From Channallabes apus (taxonomy: Eukaryota > Chordata > Actinopteri > Siluriformes > Clariidae): a stretch of DNA of 64,000 nt. A program made the translations under genes and the position numbers. The notes under the pieces are model-generated. The model was not told the origin of the DNA, did no database searches, and saw only the letters and a program-made list of their open reading frames with translations. The stretch is from positions 20,847,825 to 20,911,824 of the forward strand of contig CM060104.1 of assembly GCA_030522415.1 (NCBI GenBank). Reading direction: 5' to 3'. This document shows, one piece after another, positions 12,641 to 28,458 of the stretch. Within the stretch, counting starts at the first letter, position 1. Each line of letters opens with the position of its first letter.

Positions 12641-13270
12641 GAGCACAAACACACCAGCGCAAATAAAGGGACAAAAAGATGGCTAAAAGCTGTGGTGTAT
12701 TCGCCGGAGACTCCTTGATTTCATCTGCAACTTTCTCAAGACCAAGACAATCAGGGAGATAACCTTCAGAATCTGTGTTTCCTGCCTTTTGCCATTATTT
12801 TCAGCATAGATACACTCTCATCCGTTGGCTTGTGGGATGGTGACCGTTTGCATATCACATTTTCTGAGGGAGCTTAGGGAAAGGTCACTTGTTGTAATCC
12901 ATCTGGGACTCTCTGAGCTGAATGTAATCAGTACACACTTGTTATTCGGGGGGGTCTGGGCTTTTTCTTTTATTTGCTGCTTGGACAGAAGTTAATTTCC
13001 CTTGTGACTCTTTGTGCAATAAAATAGTATTATCTGTTGCATGAGGGAAGAAGCAAATTAGCCTTCCCTGCAGCATTTTGTCACTAAGGTGATCACTTAT
13101 AAGTTTATTTATCTAATTAGATTAAAAGCTCTGTAAAGGCTGGCTCTGAAGTAGGGAGGCGTATCTTGTCTGTCTAAATTATCTCGCCCCTGTCTCCATC
13201 GATGGGGCTCATAGTGTCAGAGGTTCTTAACGCAATGACGCACACACAGCAACCCTTGTGTTATCCATGG
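12640..13270. promoter_or_regulatory. Candidate conserved non-coding element
   Basis: Repeat-free, moderate-GC sequence between AT-rich flanks, with no open frame. It looks like a constrained island by composition only. Confidence 0.25.
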
Positions 13271-13763
13271 TCATCCATGCAGCACTAAGAAAACTTTATA
13301 TCGTCTGTTTATGATCAGGATTATAATCATCCACAAGAGATTTCTCAAAAGACTTCAGGATGCAGGTGAGGGTTAGGCGTGTCAAGTTCATGACTTTCAG
13401 TTTAATGTCCCAAAGATTTTTTGGGTGCTTTTGCTTAGCTGCAGATTGGAACTACAGTAAGAACCACAATCTTCAGCTCTGAAATAATAATTAACCATTT
13501 ATAAGCCATGGAGCCAGTTTTTGCCATGTGGTCTATCAAGGCATCTATCTCTCCAAACTACTTTTGACCTACAAAACTCTCTTCAATAGTTGAGGTGTTT
13601 GAGTCTTTTTTTTTGCTAAGGTAATGATAATATAAATGTAAATGTAAAAAGTGCAACCATTAAAAAGTGGAACAATGCTGCAAGTAGCTGTTTGTACGTG
13701 ATTCGATTTGGATCTAAAATCTTAATACTGAAATTGGATTTAGGTCTGGCCAAACAAAGTGGC

Positions 13764-14146
13764 GGCGGCGCGGTGGTGTAGTGGTTAGCACTGTCGCCTT
13801 GCACCTCCAGGGTCTGGGTTCGATTCCCCGGCCAGGCTCGATTCCCGTCTCTGTGTGCATGGAGTTTGCATGTTCTCCCCGTGCTTGGTGGGTTTCCTCC
13901 GGGTACTCCGGTTTCCTCCCACAATCCAAAGATATGCAGGTTAGGCTAATTGGCGTTCCCAAATTGACCGTAGTGTGTGATTGGGTGTGTGAGTGTGTGT
14001 ATGTGTGTGTGCTCTGCGATGGATTGGCACCCTGTCCAGAGTGTACCCCGCCTAGTGCCCGAAGTCTCCTGGGATAGGCTCCAGGTCCCCCGCGACCCTG
14101 AACACAGGATTAAGCGGTATAGAAAATGAATGAATGAATGAATGAA
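13764..14146 (+). mobile_element. tRNA-derived SINE, full length with target-site duplication
   Basis: The 5' head is tRNA-like, with an A-box region (GTGGTGTAGTGGTTAGCACT) and a B box (GGTTCGATTCC) spaced as in a pol III promoter. The body carries the widespread fish SINE wording TTTCCTCCGGGTACTCCGG. The 3' tail is (GAAT)n. The element is flanked by identical 13-bp direct repeats, CAAACAAAGTGGC, at 13,751-13,763 and 14,147-14,159. That marks a retroposition event and gives exact ends. A second good copy lies in dynein intron 7 and several decayed copies are elsewhere in the window. Confidence 0.9.
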
Positions 14147-14159
14147 CAAACAAAGTGGC

Positions 14160-15080
14160 TTTTTTTGACTGCAAATGTTTTATTCAATTCTATCAGGATG
14201 TTCTGTAGATACAGAAACACCTGAAATGGCCAGGTGTAAAGTCACTACAACAAGATGAGGCACTCCACTTTCTAGGAGCCGTGTCTAATTTTGATGAGAG
14301 GCACTTACATCGACTTACAGTTCTAAAGAAAGCTGCTGAAGGAAGTGAGATGACAACCATTCTATCCCCCCACTCAATGTGAGCGCTGAACTATTGTTCT
14401 CAGTCACCTGAACTGAACGCAGAAAGAATTATGAGCTCCAAGTCTGCTGTCTAAAGCCGTTAATGTGGCTATTTCACATGGCCCAGCACGAACATGTGCT
14501 ATTTGATAGCCTTCAGTTTCTTTCAACCATTCAGCTCTGCTAATCCTTCTCTTGCACCTCGGCTGAAGTCTGATTTGTCAGTTAAACTGGATTCACCACA
14601 CTGTGCCTGGCACAGCTTGATGCTAATCTATCAACGCTGTGCAGACGTTCTCTGTTGAGATGTGTTTTCTTTGTAAACTGCATGCATAACATAGCACAGC
14701 CTCAGCAAGTTGTTTTAACAACATTTGGTTAACATACAGATATCTTGATGCAAAGTAAATGTGCATTATCACCACTAAACAATGCGCCAGTAAAGAGTGT
14801 TCAGTACCGCTAATTACTGAGCTAATCTTTCTGGCACAATATGATCAGATTAGCACTGAAACACAAACTGCCCCAAACCCCAGGACTGTTGTAAATGATT
14901 TTTCCGTGTAAAGATTTTCTCACATGCATAAACACACATACCACAGCTTTTTTTTGTGAATGGAGACTTAGCGTCAGCATGTGGTAGAATTTCACAGGTG
15001 TGTGTATGTTTGTGTGTATCTGTGTGTGGGGGGGTGCATGAATGTATATATGTGTGTGAACCTCAGTGGGTGAATGCAAT
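14160..15080. other. Gene-free unique sequence
   Basis: Mixed composition with a short imperfect GT tract at 14,998-15,060. No exon recognised. Confidence 0.35.
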
Positions 15081-15490
15081 GCTTAACTGACCCGCGGAAT
15101 CTAGCTCATTATCTCGCCCATTGTGCAGTGCTCCTTCCTCAACCCCTTTCACACCCTGTCACAGAGCCGCTTGCACTTCCACAGGCCTGGCCTGCTATTT
15201 CATGCCTCTTCAGCCCCGTAGTGAGCGGGGGAAAGGGCGGCCCCTGCTTTGTGTTCCCCTCGCCGCTCTTCACACGCCCGGCAGGGGATTTCCTTTCTCA
15301 TGTCACCGAAACCGGCACGACCTAATCCGTCCCGGCCGCACCACCCGCCAGGCATGCTGGGAGGAGGCATTTAAAAAGTGGCCCCTAATGGTTCGTTAAT
15401 AAATCGCTTCCATTTTACGCTCAACTCTTCACTCCAGTGCAGCAGTGAGAGAAAGGGGGCCGGCGGAACCCGAGAACTGTCATTAGTTGT
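15080..15490. promoter_or_regulatory. GC-rich candidate regulatory island
   Basis: A distinct GC- and CpG-richer island in an AT-rich desert, free of simple repeats. Frames of 83 and 92 codons overlap here, but they lack splice-consistent borders and family resemblance, so I treat them as chance. It ends in a TAAA/TTAAT-rich segment typical of enhancers. Confidence 0.3.
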
Positions 15491-19569
<4,079 letters not shown>

Positions 19570-20636
19570 TACTATACTGTAAGTTCCAGGAAATTCAATT
19601 CAATTGAACAGGTATTTAAGTTAACAAGTCTACTTTTGTTACCAGAGGCTCAAATCTGTGGGAATTTCACTAAATTCCAGACCTGAGGAAAACACAGGCA
19701 TGAGTGCTCCCTGGGAAGTAAAGCAACCAGTCACTTCACCGTCAACAAACCTGAGTGATCAATGAGAGTGGGGAAAGACCAGACTCAAACATACAGTACA
19801 TACTAGTTCACCATAATTCTGCTATGTCCATGAGTCCCTCATATCTGTACCTTTACCTAAGACAAAACTATTCACAAAAAGCTTGGATAAATACTGTAAA
19901 TATGTTTTCAGTCTACGCTTAAACACTGAGACTGAGTTCCTAACATTAATTGAAAGGCTATTCCATAACTTTGGGGCTTTGTTAGAAAAAAAAAAACTCT
20001 GCCCCTGTTTTAGTTTTTATAATAGGTGGTACTGACAAGCAGCCTGCATCCTTTGATGAAGTATAGGTGTGGTGGATCATAAAACACTTCACTCAAGTAC
20101 CGTGGTGCGATGCAATTTAATGCTTTATAGGTCAACGGTAGTATTTTAAAATCAATCTGAAAATGGATGAAAGAATGCCATCTTTAGCTTTATTCTAGTT
20201 GTATCTGGTCCAAGTACCAGTACTTCTGTCTTGTCAGAATTAAGCAGAGGAAAGTTAATAAGCGTTTAGTGTCTAATGTCCTTCACATTCCTCAACTTTA
20301 TTGAGCTGTCATATAACTATTTGTGTTGAGCATAACAGTGGAATCTAATTACATGCTTACAAATTATGCTTACAAGGAAGCATGTAGAGAAAAAATAGCA
20401 GTAGGCCTAAAACTGAACCCTAGGGAACAACAAACTTCACTTTAGTACACATTGAATAATCACCATTTACATCTACAAACTGATAGCGATCAGTTTTAGA
20501 AGAGGGCCGTTCCCTTAATTCCTACAAGATTTTCTAATCTATCAAGGAGAGTCGTATGATCAATGAGTAGTATGATCAAATTATGTCAAAAGCTATACAA
20601 AGGTCAAGTTACACAAGCAATGGGAAACAATCCATA
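19570..20636 (-). mobile_element. Decayed L2-clade LINE fragment
   Basis: Read on the minus strand, the right-hand end (about 20,555-20,615) gives a broken version of the L2 reverse-transcriptase phrase LDLSAAFDTIDH. Further left are sequences typical of the 3' part of this family in fish. The frame is full of stops and indels, so it is a dead copy. Its right end is cut by the Tc1-like element at 20,639. Confidence 0.6.
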
Positions 20637-20638
20637 TA

Positions 20639-22031
20639 CAATGGCTTGCAAAAGTATTCGGCCCCCTTGAACTTTTCCACATTTTGTCACATTACAGCCA
20701 CAAACATGAATCAATTTTTATTTGAATTCCACGTGAAAGACCAATACAAAGTGGTGTACACGTGAAAAGTGGAACGAAAACCATACATGATTCCAAACAT
20801 TTTTTACAAATAAATAACTGCAAAGTAGGGTGTGCGTAATTATTCAGCTTCCTTTGGTCTGAGTGCAGTCAGTTGCCCATAGACATTGCCCGATGAGTGC
20901 TAATGGCTAAATAGAGTGCACCTGTGTGTAATCTAATGTCAATACAAATACAGCTGCTCTGTGACGGCCTCAGAGGTTGTCTAAGAGAATATTGGGAGCA
21001 ACAACACCATGAAGGCCAAAGAACACACCAGACAGGTCAGGGATAAAGTTATTGAGAAATTTAAAGCAGGCTTAGGCTACAAAAAGATTTCCAAAACCTT
21101 GAACATCCCACAGAGCTCTGTTCAAGCGATCATTCAGAAATGGAAGGAGTATGGCACAACTGTAAAACTACCAAGACAAGGCCGTCCACCTAAACTCACA
21201 GGCCGAACAAGGAGAGCGCTGATCAGAAATGCAGCCAAGTGGCCCATTGTGACTCTGGACGAGCTGCAGAGATCTACAACTCAGGTGGAGGAATCTGTCC
21301 ATAGGACAACTATTAGTCGTGCACTGCACAAAGTTGGCCTTTATGGAAGAGTGGCAAGAAGAAAGCCATTGTTAACAGAAAACCATAAGAAGTCCCGCTT
21401 GCACAGAAAACATGTGGAAGAAGGTGCTCTGGTCAAAATGGAACTTTTGCCAAATACAGGGCAATCTTGGAAGAAAACATCTTGGATTCTGCAAAAGACT
21501 TGAGACTGGGGCGGAGGTTCACCTTCCAGCAGGACAACAACCCTAAACATAAAGCCAGGGCAACAATGGAATGGTTTAAAACAAAACATATCCATGTGTT
21601 AGAATGGCCCAGTCAAAGTCCAGATCTAAATCCAATCGAGAATCTGTGGCAAGGTCTGAAAACTGCTGTCCATCTAATCTGACTGAGCTGGAGCTGTTTT
21701 GCAAAGAAGAATGGGCAAGGATTTCAGTCTCTAGATGTGCAAAGCTGGTAGAGACATACCCTAAAAGACTGGCAGCTGTAATTGCAGCAAAAGGTGGTTC
21801 TACAAAGTATTGACAAAGTATTGGTGAATAATTATGCACACCCCAGTTTTCAGTTATTTATTTGTAAAAAATGTTTGGAATCATGTATGATTTTCGTTCC
21901 ACTTCTCATGTGTACACCACTTTGTATTGGTCTTTCACGTATAATTCCAATAAAATTGATTCATGTTTGTGGCTGTAATGTGACAAAATGTGGAAAAGTT
22001 CAAGGGGGCCAAATATTTTTGCAAGTCACTG
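20639..22031 (+). mobile_element. Tc1-like DNA transposon, internally deleted
   Basis: Terminal inverted repeats of about 210 bp (20,639-20,849 and 21,822-22,031) match at roughly nine positions in ten by eye. The element is flanked by TA at 20,637-20,638 and 22,032-22,033, the Tc1/mariner target duplication. Inside is a broken Tc1 transposase on the plus strand. At 1,393 bp it is shorter than a complete element of this long-TIR type, in line with the internal deletion. It sits in or at the edge of an older minus-strand L2 relic. Confidence 0.92.
21009..21813 (+). pseudogene. Tc1-like transposase remnant
   Basis: The first frame (21,009-21,503) encodes the N-terminal paired-type helix-turn-helix (KISKTLNIPQSSVQAII), the GRP-like linker (RQGRPPKLT) and the second HTH (TISRALHKVGL). 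Sequence then jumps from the region after the HTHs almost directly to the end of the catalytic core, in another frame: [11 protein letters not shown] with the second Asp, then [11 protein letters not shown] with the final Glu of the DDE triad (21,467-21,682). The part holding the first catalytic Asp, roughly 95 residues, is missing. A further frameshift near 21,660-21,680 puts the C-terminal tail (KRLAAVIAAKGGS) in a third frame ending at 21,813. It cannot make an active enzyme. Confidence 0.9.
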
Positions 22032-22033
22032 TA

Positions 22034-22840
22034 TATATACAACATTAGAATATAAGAAAAACATGTACAAAGGCAAGACTGAAGATGTGAACTGGCAACT
22101 CAGTTAACTTATAAAATATATACTTCATTATTTATTGATGCACTTTGGATTAGGACATGGATTATGTTGTCATTATGAAATAATTAAATAAATATTAATA
22201 TATGTTTTTTTTTTATCATTATAATAATTTTCTTTTTACTTTTACAATGTGTTATAAAGTGTTGGGTCTACAATAAAACTTTAATCTTTCTGACATTTTT
22301 ATATGCACAGCATTTTAAAATAAAAATAACAGGTTGATTATATATAGAGATTAGGATTATTAGTGCTAGGGTGCCTATTTATGACTCATTAGGCTTGGTG
22401 TCAAGTACTTTCTTTTTTTCAGCTGATATTATTTTTATTCTTTCTTTCTCTTAAGGCAATGCTCACTGATTGATGTTAGTCTCATTGTCATAGATAAGGA
22501 TTGTAATCTGAATGATAGTCTTTGATGAACAGAACTTCACATGAGAAGAAATTCAGCGTGCTCTCAGGGATGTAATATTACACGGTACTGGATCAAAATG
22601 TATTATCTACAATAAATCTTTGAAAAATTATAATAAGCCATTTAACTGCACTGCTATGTGTGAAAGCTCCATTTTGATTCTGATCACAAACCCTTACATC
22701 AGATTACCTGGGAATCTCTGCGCGAGCTCATAGCCATGGCAGTCATTGTTGTAGAAAATCTTTGGTAGCTGTGAAGAAGCGCTATTACTGAGCTACATCA
22801 TTATGTCATTATAAGCACTCTGTTTGAGTTACAGAAAGCC
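22034..22840. other. Gene-free sequence
   Basis: AT-rich with a T run near 22,206. The sequence from about 22,640 becomes more even in composition and may be part of a non-coding conserved stretch. No exon. Confidence 0.3.
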
Positions 22841-22892
22841 ATCTCTCCCTCTCTCTCCCTCTCTCTCCCTCTCTCCCTCTCTCTCTCTCTTT
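22841..22892. repeat. (CTCTCCCT)n / (CT)n pyrimidine tract
   Basis: A pure pyrimidine strand of more than 50 bases, with potential for triplex formation. Confidence 0.85.
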
Positions 22893-23298
22893 CCCCCTTC
22901 TGCCGAGTAAAACAGCTGTGCTGTCCTTACAATGCATTAAGTCTCCCGTTCCTTTTAGAGGGTTAAATTGTGCATGAAATGTCGTTGGTGCAGGCTGCTC
23001 TGAAGCTGCTCTGATTAGGCAACATCTGTTACATTGGGGAGAAATCCGTGTCTGCCCTAATTAGCTGTCAGGCAGGGATACGGTGTGCCTGATGGCGCCA
23101 GGGAGCTGCCACAGGTTCCTGTGCCCAAGCCGTCACCTGCCTGGCACGAACAAGACCCCCCTCCCGACCTACACCCGCCTCCACAAAGATCCCTACCACC
23201 CAGTACCCCCACCTCACCCACTCATCAGCTGTAATTATGGAGAGCACTGACACAAAAGAGCAGGCTGAAGGGGAGTGAGGCATGCCCATCTGTGTGCA

Positions 23299-23300
<2 letters not shown>
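22893..23300. promoter_or_regulatory. Candidate conserved non-coding island
   Basis: GC-moderate, repeat-free sequence between two microsatellites. The overlapping 91-codon minus-strand frame runs into the (CA)n and is not credible as a gene. Confidence 0.25.

Positions 23301-23349
<49 letters not shown>
23301..23349. repeat. (CA)n microsatellite
   Basis: About 24 uninterrupted CA units. Confidence 0.95.
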
Positions 23350-23351
<2 letters not shown>

Positions 23352-23907
23352 GTTTTTCTTTTCTGTCCCCTATATTATTTCTTTTAAAAAATATTTAAAC
23401 TTTTACATTCTTTAGTATTTTATGCTGAATTAATTGAAATGTTACCAGTATTCAGTTTCTAGTTTTCTAGACTTTGATTATATTATGTCATGTCATGTCC
23501 CTCAGCACATGACTTAATTTTAGAAATCATTGCTCTAAATATTCCACCCACTTTGTTGATGCCCCCTGACTTTAGGTGTAAATCTATCCACTTCTACTAG
23601 GTTGGAGATAACCTTCTCTAGTTGGAGATAACCATTACCAGGGAAAGAAACGAAATTAATTGCTAGTCTAAATCTAAAAGGCTTTTGATTTGCCTAATTT
23701 TAATGAAATGCTTGTAAAACTGTAAATTGTAGCATGGCCTTTTAATGCACTTTACCATATAAATTAACTCCTAATCTTCTGCATACACCATCGGATTCAT
23801 TTACAACCTGTTGAAGCATAACTGTTGCTTTATGTAGAGCTGAGGAAGTGCTGTGTGATTGAAGCTGAATATTTCTGGGTGACAAATCAACAGATACATA
23901 ACTAGAT

Positions 23908-24215
23908 TGTACGGTGGCATAGCAGGTAGCATTGCAACCTCAGACCTTTAGTCAGTCCTGAGTTTGGGTTACTGCCTGTTTGGAATTTTCCAATGTTCCA
24001 ATTTTCCAATGTTCCATGTTCCACTTTAAAGTTTTGTTCCAGAAAATGGCCTTGTTATGATAACTTGACCCAAACTATAAATGAGTGTGTGAATGTATGG
24101 AGCCATGGAATAGACTGGTACCCCATGAAGGATTTATTCCAACCACACCCGTAGCACTCCTGAGATTGGTCTGAATCAATCACTGACCAGAACAAAGCAC
24201 TTAATGAAGATAAAT
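23908..24215 (+). mobile_element. Decayed tRNA-derived SINE
   Basis: It starts with a mutated tRNA-like head (ACGGTGGCATAGCAGGTAGC) and ends with worn versions of the SINE 3' body (GACTGGTACCCCATGAAGG). It belongs to the family of the intact copy at 13,764. Confidence 0.55.
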
Positions 24216-24600
24216 TAAGTTCATTTCATGACTAGAAAAGCAAACATCTCACAACAATATCTATGATCTATCTTGCTTATTTGCAATATTAAAAAAAAAA
24301 TTTTATCTAAAATGTTCAGACATCTTTCTCCATTCTCTGTCTTTCTGCAGTTGTGCTTGTATTGCATGATTCACTGTAAGTTTTAACAGAATTTCCTAAC
24401 TTTTTTTTCTTCTTCAGTTTATAGACAATCCAATTAAATTGATTAGGCAACAAAATCTGAAAAAGTCCACTAAGTTTCCCAAATTCAAACTTGCAGCAAA
24501 CAAAAGTAATGGCTGTGGCAGCAATGGTGCTTGTGGGTGGAGTGTTGAGTGGAAGATGAGGTGGAAAAAAAAACAGTGGTGAAGACTGACAGGCAACAAG
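24216..24600. other. Gene-free AT-rich sequence
   Basis: Nothing recognised. Confidence 0.3.
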
Positions 24601-25420
24601 GAGAATGTCACAGCAATTGCAGGGCCATCAGAGCTGCGGCATGATGGCTGATTGCCTCATGTTTCGCTCAGAGAGTCCGTTGGCGAGGACGTGTTGCACT
24701 TTCGCCCATCTCAGGCTACAAACCTCCGCGACTGCCTCCACCGCTGACATTTAAAGTGTTGATTCCTGAGCACTTATGTTAATTGTTGTAATTTTCCTGA
24801 TGAAGCGGTGGCCTGGTACCTAGATGCGACCAATATAGTTTTACATTTTCTCTGAGCGTGTCACTCGGCCATTCGGTCCATGCAATGTCAGCGTGGAGTG
24901 CTACTGAAAGCCGACAAAATTGCAAGCAAATTGCATCAGATTGCCAACATTGTGAAAAGGTAAATTGCTTGCAAATCTATTTAAACCACTGGCCTATTTT
25001 CATCAGCCACAGTACTTGGTATTCATGATTGCTTAATTGGCGACCTTTTCTATTGTGTAGTGCTTTATGGTGTAATGGAAAGCGATCTTTACCAAACCAA
25101 TTACGGCTTTTTTTCTCGCTCCACGCCAGTACATTATGTGGTGATTGCGATGGCTAGTTCTTTGTAAATGAACTTTCTGATTCCAATTATTTCTTTATGT
25201 AACAGACGGAGGACAAAGAGTCATTTGTTTGCTATGATGTTGAATTTGAAAGCTCTTTGTGCCTAAGACTGTCAAAGCAAATGGAGGCTCAAAGTCATGC
25301 CCTGCTTTTGACTGACCTCTTATCTAATGCTGCTTTTTCATGGCAGGGACCAATTAAAGCCTCAACCAGTAAAATATTGTGTCAGGTATGTGAAAACACG
25401 TATATTAGCTCACCATTAAA
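24600..25420. promoter_or_regulatory. Strong candidate conserved non-coding element cluster
   Basis: About 800 bp without simple repeats or transposon signatures, with even base composition and dense short motifs. Homeobox-type TTAATTG/CTTAATTGG cores occur near 24,778 and 25,034. A cluster of TTGCAA/ATTGC/GCAAATTGC sites lies at 24,918-24,980. No coding frame survives. This is the most enhancer-like island of the desert by inspection. Confidence 0.4.
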
Positions 25421-25766
25421 ACTGATATTTTAGCACAATGGTAAAATGTAGTGTGTGCTTGTAATGTTGCACCGTGCAAATGTATCCACTACGCATGCAC
25501 AGTTCCTTATGTATCTGGGATGTTTAAAAAATTATATTTAAGGTGAAAATAAAAAAATGTTCAAAATGGTTGTTTTTTGGTTGTGTCAATGATAATACTG
25601 TAGTATAAATTATCAATAAAATAAAATACATATTCTGGAATATACAATTAAAATAGATAATCTGAATGCAATAAAGGCCATTAAATGAACTAGTTAATAC
25701 ATTTTAATACACATAGCAAGGAGAAGATTTGAAACATTTTTAATAGACTTGAAATCCTGAATATTG

Positions 25767-25784
25767 TAAAAAAAAAAAAAAAAA

Positions 25785-25815
<31 letters not shown>

Positions 25816-25863
25816 ATAAAATAAAATAAAATAAAATAAAATAAAATAAAATAAAATAAAATT
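25767..25863. repeat. A tract, (AAT)n and (AAAAT)n compound microsatellite
   Basis: About 20 A, then about 8 AAT, then about 10 AAAAT units in succession. This may be the expanded tail of a lost retroposon. Confidence 0.9.
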
Positions 25864-26604
25864 CAGGCACCACAAAAGGTATAAATAATTCTTAATACAT
25901 TTCTGTTTTGTGTTCTAAAGCTGATCAGGTATTTAAGCTGTGTGAGCTACATATACTTGATTTACAACAACAACTACTACTACAATAATAATTATTATTA
26001 TTGTTGTATTTTTAATGTAGTCTTGAGGAACAGTTCTCTTGAGGAATGTAGTCTTGGGGAAAAGTCTGAAGGACATTTTGGCCTTTTGTTAAGCCACACA
26101 GTGACCTATGAATCATTCAAGCATAAAACAACATTTAATTTAAGGCATGAACCAGTGAGAAACCGATCCAGATGATAAGAGATAATCAGTCCGGTGATTA
26201 TTATACTGGTGATGCTGAATGCTGCTTGGTTGAAACAGACAAGAGGGGAAATGAGGTTGCTGCTGAGGTTGTTACAAAAACAACACATTTTTAAATAGCA
26301 TTTTAGGCATTTTGCAGCCTGTCAAAAAAAAAAATGGATCCCATATCTTTGATTTTATTTCTTTTAATATGGAGAAATGGGAGGTGGCTCTAGGCCTTGC
26401 ACAGTACTGTACACATTTAAAATATCTATAAAAGTGCATTGCATTCAGATGAGTTTAAACAAAATATAGGCTTATAAATGTGTATTTAATGAGTGGCATG
26501 AAACCCAACAATGGTTAAGCAATTTTAGACAAATGGCCAGCCATTGGTTTGTTTACATTAATGATTAAAAAGATCACACACACAAGATGTATATTCACTC
26601 TCTT
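25864..26604. other. Gene-free sequence
   Basis: AT-rich with short AAT/TTA runs near 25,965-26,003. No exon. Confidence 0.3.
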
Positions 26605-26848
26605 TCACTTACTCATTCTATATAATGCTTATCTTGTTCAAGGTCACAGTGGGGCTTGAGCCTATCCCAGGAGACTTGGTGCACAACCATTCTGCATGTT
26701 TTTTGACTCTGGGAGGAAACTGGAGTACTCAGCATAAACCCACAAAGCACAGAGAGAATAGGCAAACTACACGCACACAGCTCTGAGGTGGGACTCAAAC
26801 CCTCGAGCCAGGCCACACAGCTAACTGCCACGTCACCGTGCCACCCTA
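26605..26848 (-). mobile_element. Decayed tRNA-derived SINE
   Basis: On the minus strand it reads a worn tRNA-like head (GGTGGCACGGTGACGTGGC) followed by the SINE body, with its GGTTT/TCCTCCCAG and CTGGGATAGGCTC pieces. Many substitutions indicate an old insertion. Confidence 0.75.
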
Positions 26849-26929
26849 TGGATATTCAGGTTCTTAATATTTTTGCATATTTTAGCTATACCTTAGAGGA
26901 TACATGTGCTAGAGAAGGACAAGGGGCAA

Positions 26930-27250
26930 GCAGTGAGTTTGAGCATTATAGAGCATAAATTGGTCTATTTTAACTTGTGGTCAGGCAGCACTTGTGCGTG
27001 AATGTGGCAGTGGTCTGAGTTTGGGTGTCAAACTCTAAATTTGTCTGTGTCAGGCCAAAAGTTGATTGATCTTTCAGTGTAAGATCGATAAGCAGACGCT
27101 GTCATTTCTATAATGGATGCACTGCCTTGCGGAGATAAATTAAGACTCCACAGATCAAGCCGGCAGTGGCTGAGCATCATCCTCATCAATCCAGCCCAGC
27201 TGGCTTCAGCCAGCACTGTGTCTACACTGTGACGATTTCAATCTCACAAT
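26930..27250. promoter_or_regulatory. Candidate conserved non-coding island
   Basis: Repeat-free, moderate-GC sequence; no exon-like frame. Confidence 0.25.
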
Positions 27251-27841
27251 CACTGTGTTAGTCTGTGCAGGTCCGCTCAGTGCACTATACAGTTTACTTT
27301 TATTCCCCAATGATATCTCTAGTAAGATAAAATAAAACATTTGCCCTCTTTGTTATCCCCATTTACACATTCCACCATTTCTCTCCAATTCCAATTAATA
27401 ACATTTAACATTTACTGAATTCCATTAAACTATGAAGTTATTTATGTCACAAAAAATGGCAGCACATTGTCTTTCTCACACATCCTTTATCAGAACTAAT
27501 GTACACACTGGGATCATTTGTCACTCTGTGTTGCAAGGCATAATGTCGACAAGAGTCTTCAGCATGAGTGAGATTAGAGGTACATTAATACAGTGGTATT
27601 TGTCTCCTGCTTGTTCTGCTCTCTCTTTGGCTTGTTGCCGGTTATATCTTTGTTGCTGAGACGTGCTGTTTTCACTCACAGGATTCGTTTAACCTTCATC
27701 TGCTCATCTGTTACAGTATTGCTCATGTTGGGAGGCTGAATGTAGTCATCACAGCTTCATTGGATTGATGGTAGGAAAAAAACATTGCATAATCCAACAA
27801 TGTCAAGCACATTTTTCAACAAATAAAAATTTGAGCGAAAG

Positions 27842-27842
<1 letters not shown>
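27251..27842. other. Gene-free sequence
   Basis: No exon or transposable element recognised. Confidence 0.3.

Positions 27843-27873
<31 letters not shown>
27843..27873. repeat. (GA)n microsatellite
   Basis: About 13 GA units. Confidence 0.9.
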
Positions 27874-27875
<2 letters not shown>

Positions 27876-28357
27876 GCTGTGTTTAGGTCCACATAAAACT
27901 ACTTAGATGTGTTAGGCTTAATAGAAGTATATTATTTAATTACATTTTTTGCAGTGTGTAGTGTTTAAAAAACACTGCTCCAGGGTCCTTATGCTTGGTT
28001 AACACCTCTGGGTTCTCTGGATGAGGTGGATTAGTTACACAAAATTGTGCATAGTCCAATGTGATCTATACCAGGATAAAGCATTTACTGAAAATTAATT
28101 AATTATCTTATGATCAACATGGAATTATTTTTTAACTAATATGAATAATACATCTTCAAAATTTTCTGTCTCTAGATGTCTCTCCCAGAAAACATCAATA
28201 TCATAGACTCTCAAACCACATTTAAATAATATTATAAAGCCTATTATATTAAAGCCTATTCTTTGAAAGTCAAATTTACTGTTTGCTGTTATTTGTAATT
28301 TATTCCTTGTTTATATAAATGCCTATATAAATATGTGTTATAATTGTATTACAAATG

Positions 28358-28360
<3 letters not shown>
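27874..28360. other. Gene-free AT-rich sequence
   Basis: Nothing recognised. Confidence 0.3.
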
Positions 28361-28405
<45 letters not shown>

Positions 28406-28458
28406 TTACTTACTTACTTACTACTACTACTACTACGTACTGTAATAGTAGTAGTAGC
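28361..28458. repeat. (TTA)n-(CTTA)n-(CTA)n compound repeat with hairpin potential
   Basis: A TTA run (28,361-28,403) is followed by TTAC-type units and then by a CTACTACTA run. After a short spacer comes the reverse complement, TAGTAGTAGTAG. The last two arms can pair as a stem. Confidence 0.85.

Noticed and set aside
13781..14077. 98-codon frame
   Set aside because: It lies wholly inside the SINE at 13,764-14,146, which is non-coding.
25767..25863. CRISPR-like regular repeat
   Set aside because: The units are 3-5 bp simple repeats without spacers; nothing in the window resembles a CRISPR array.
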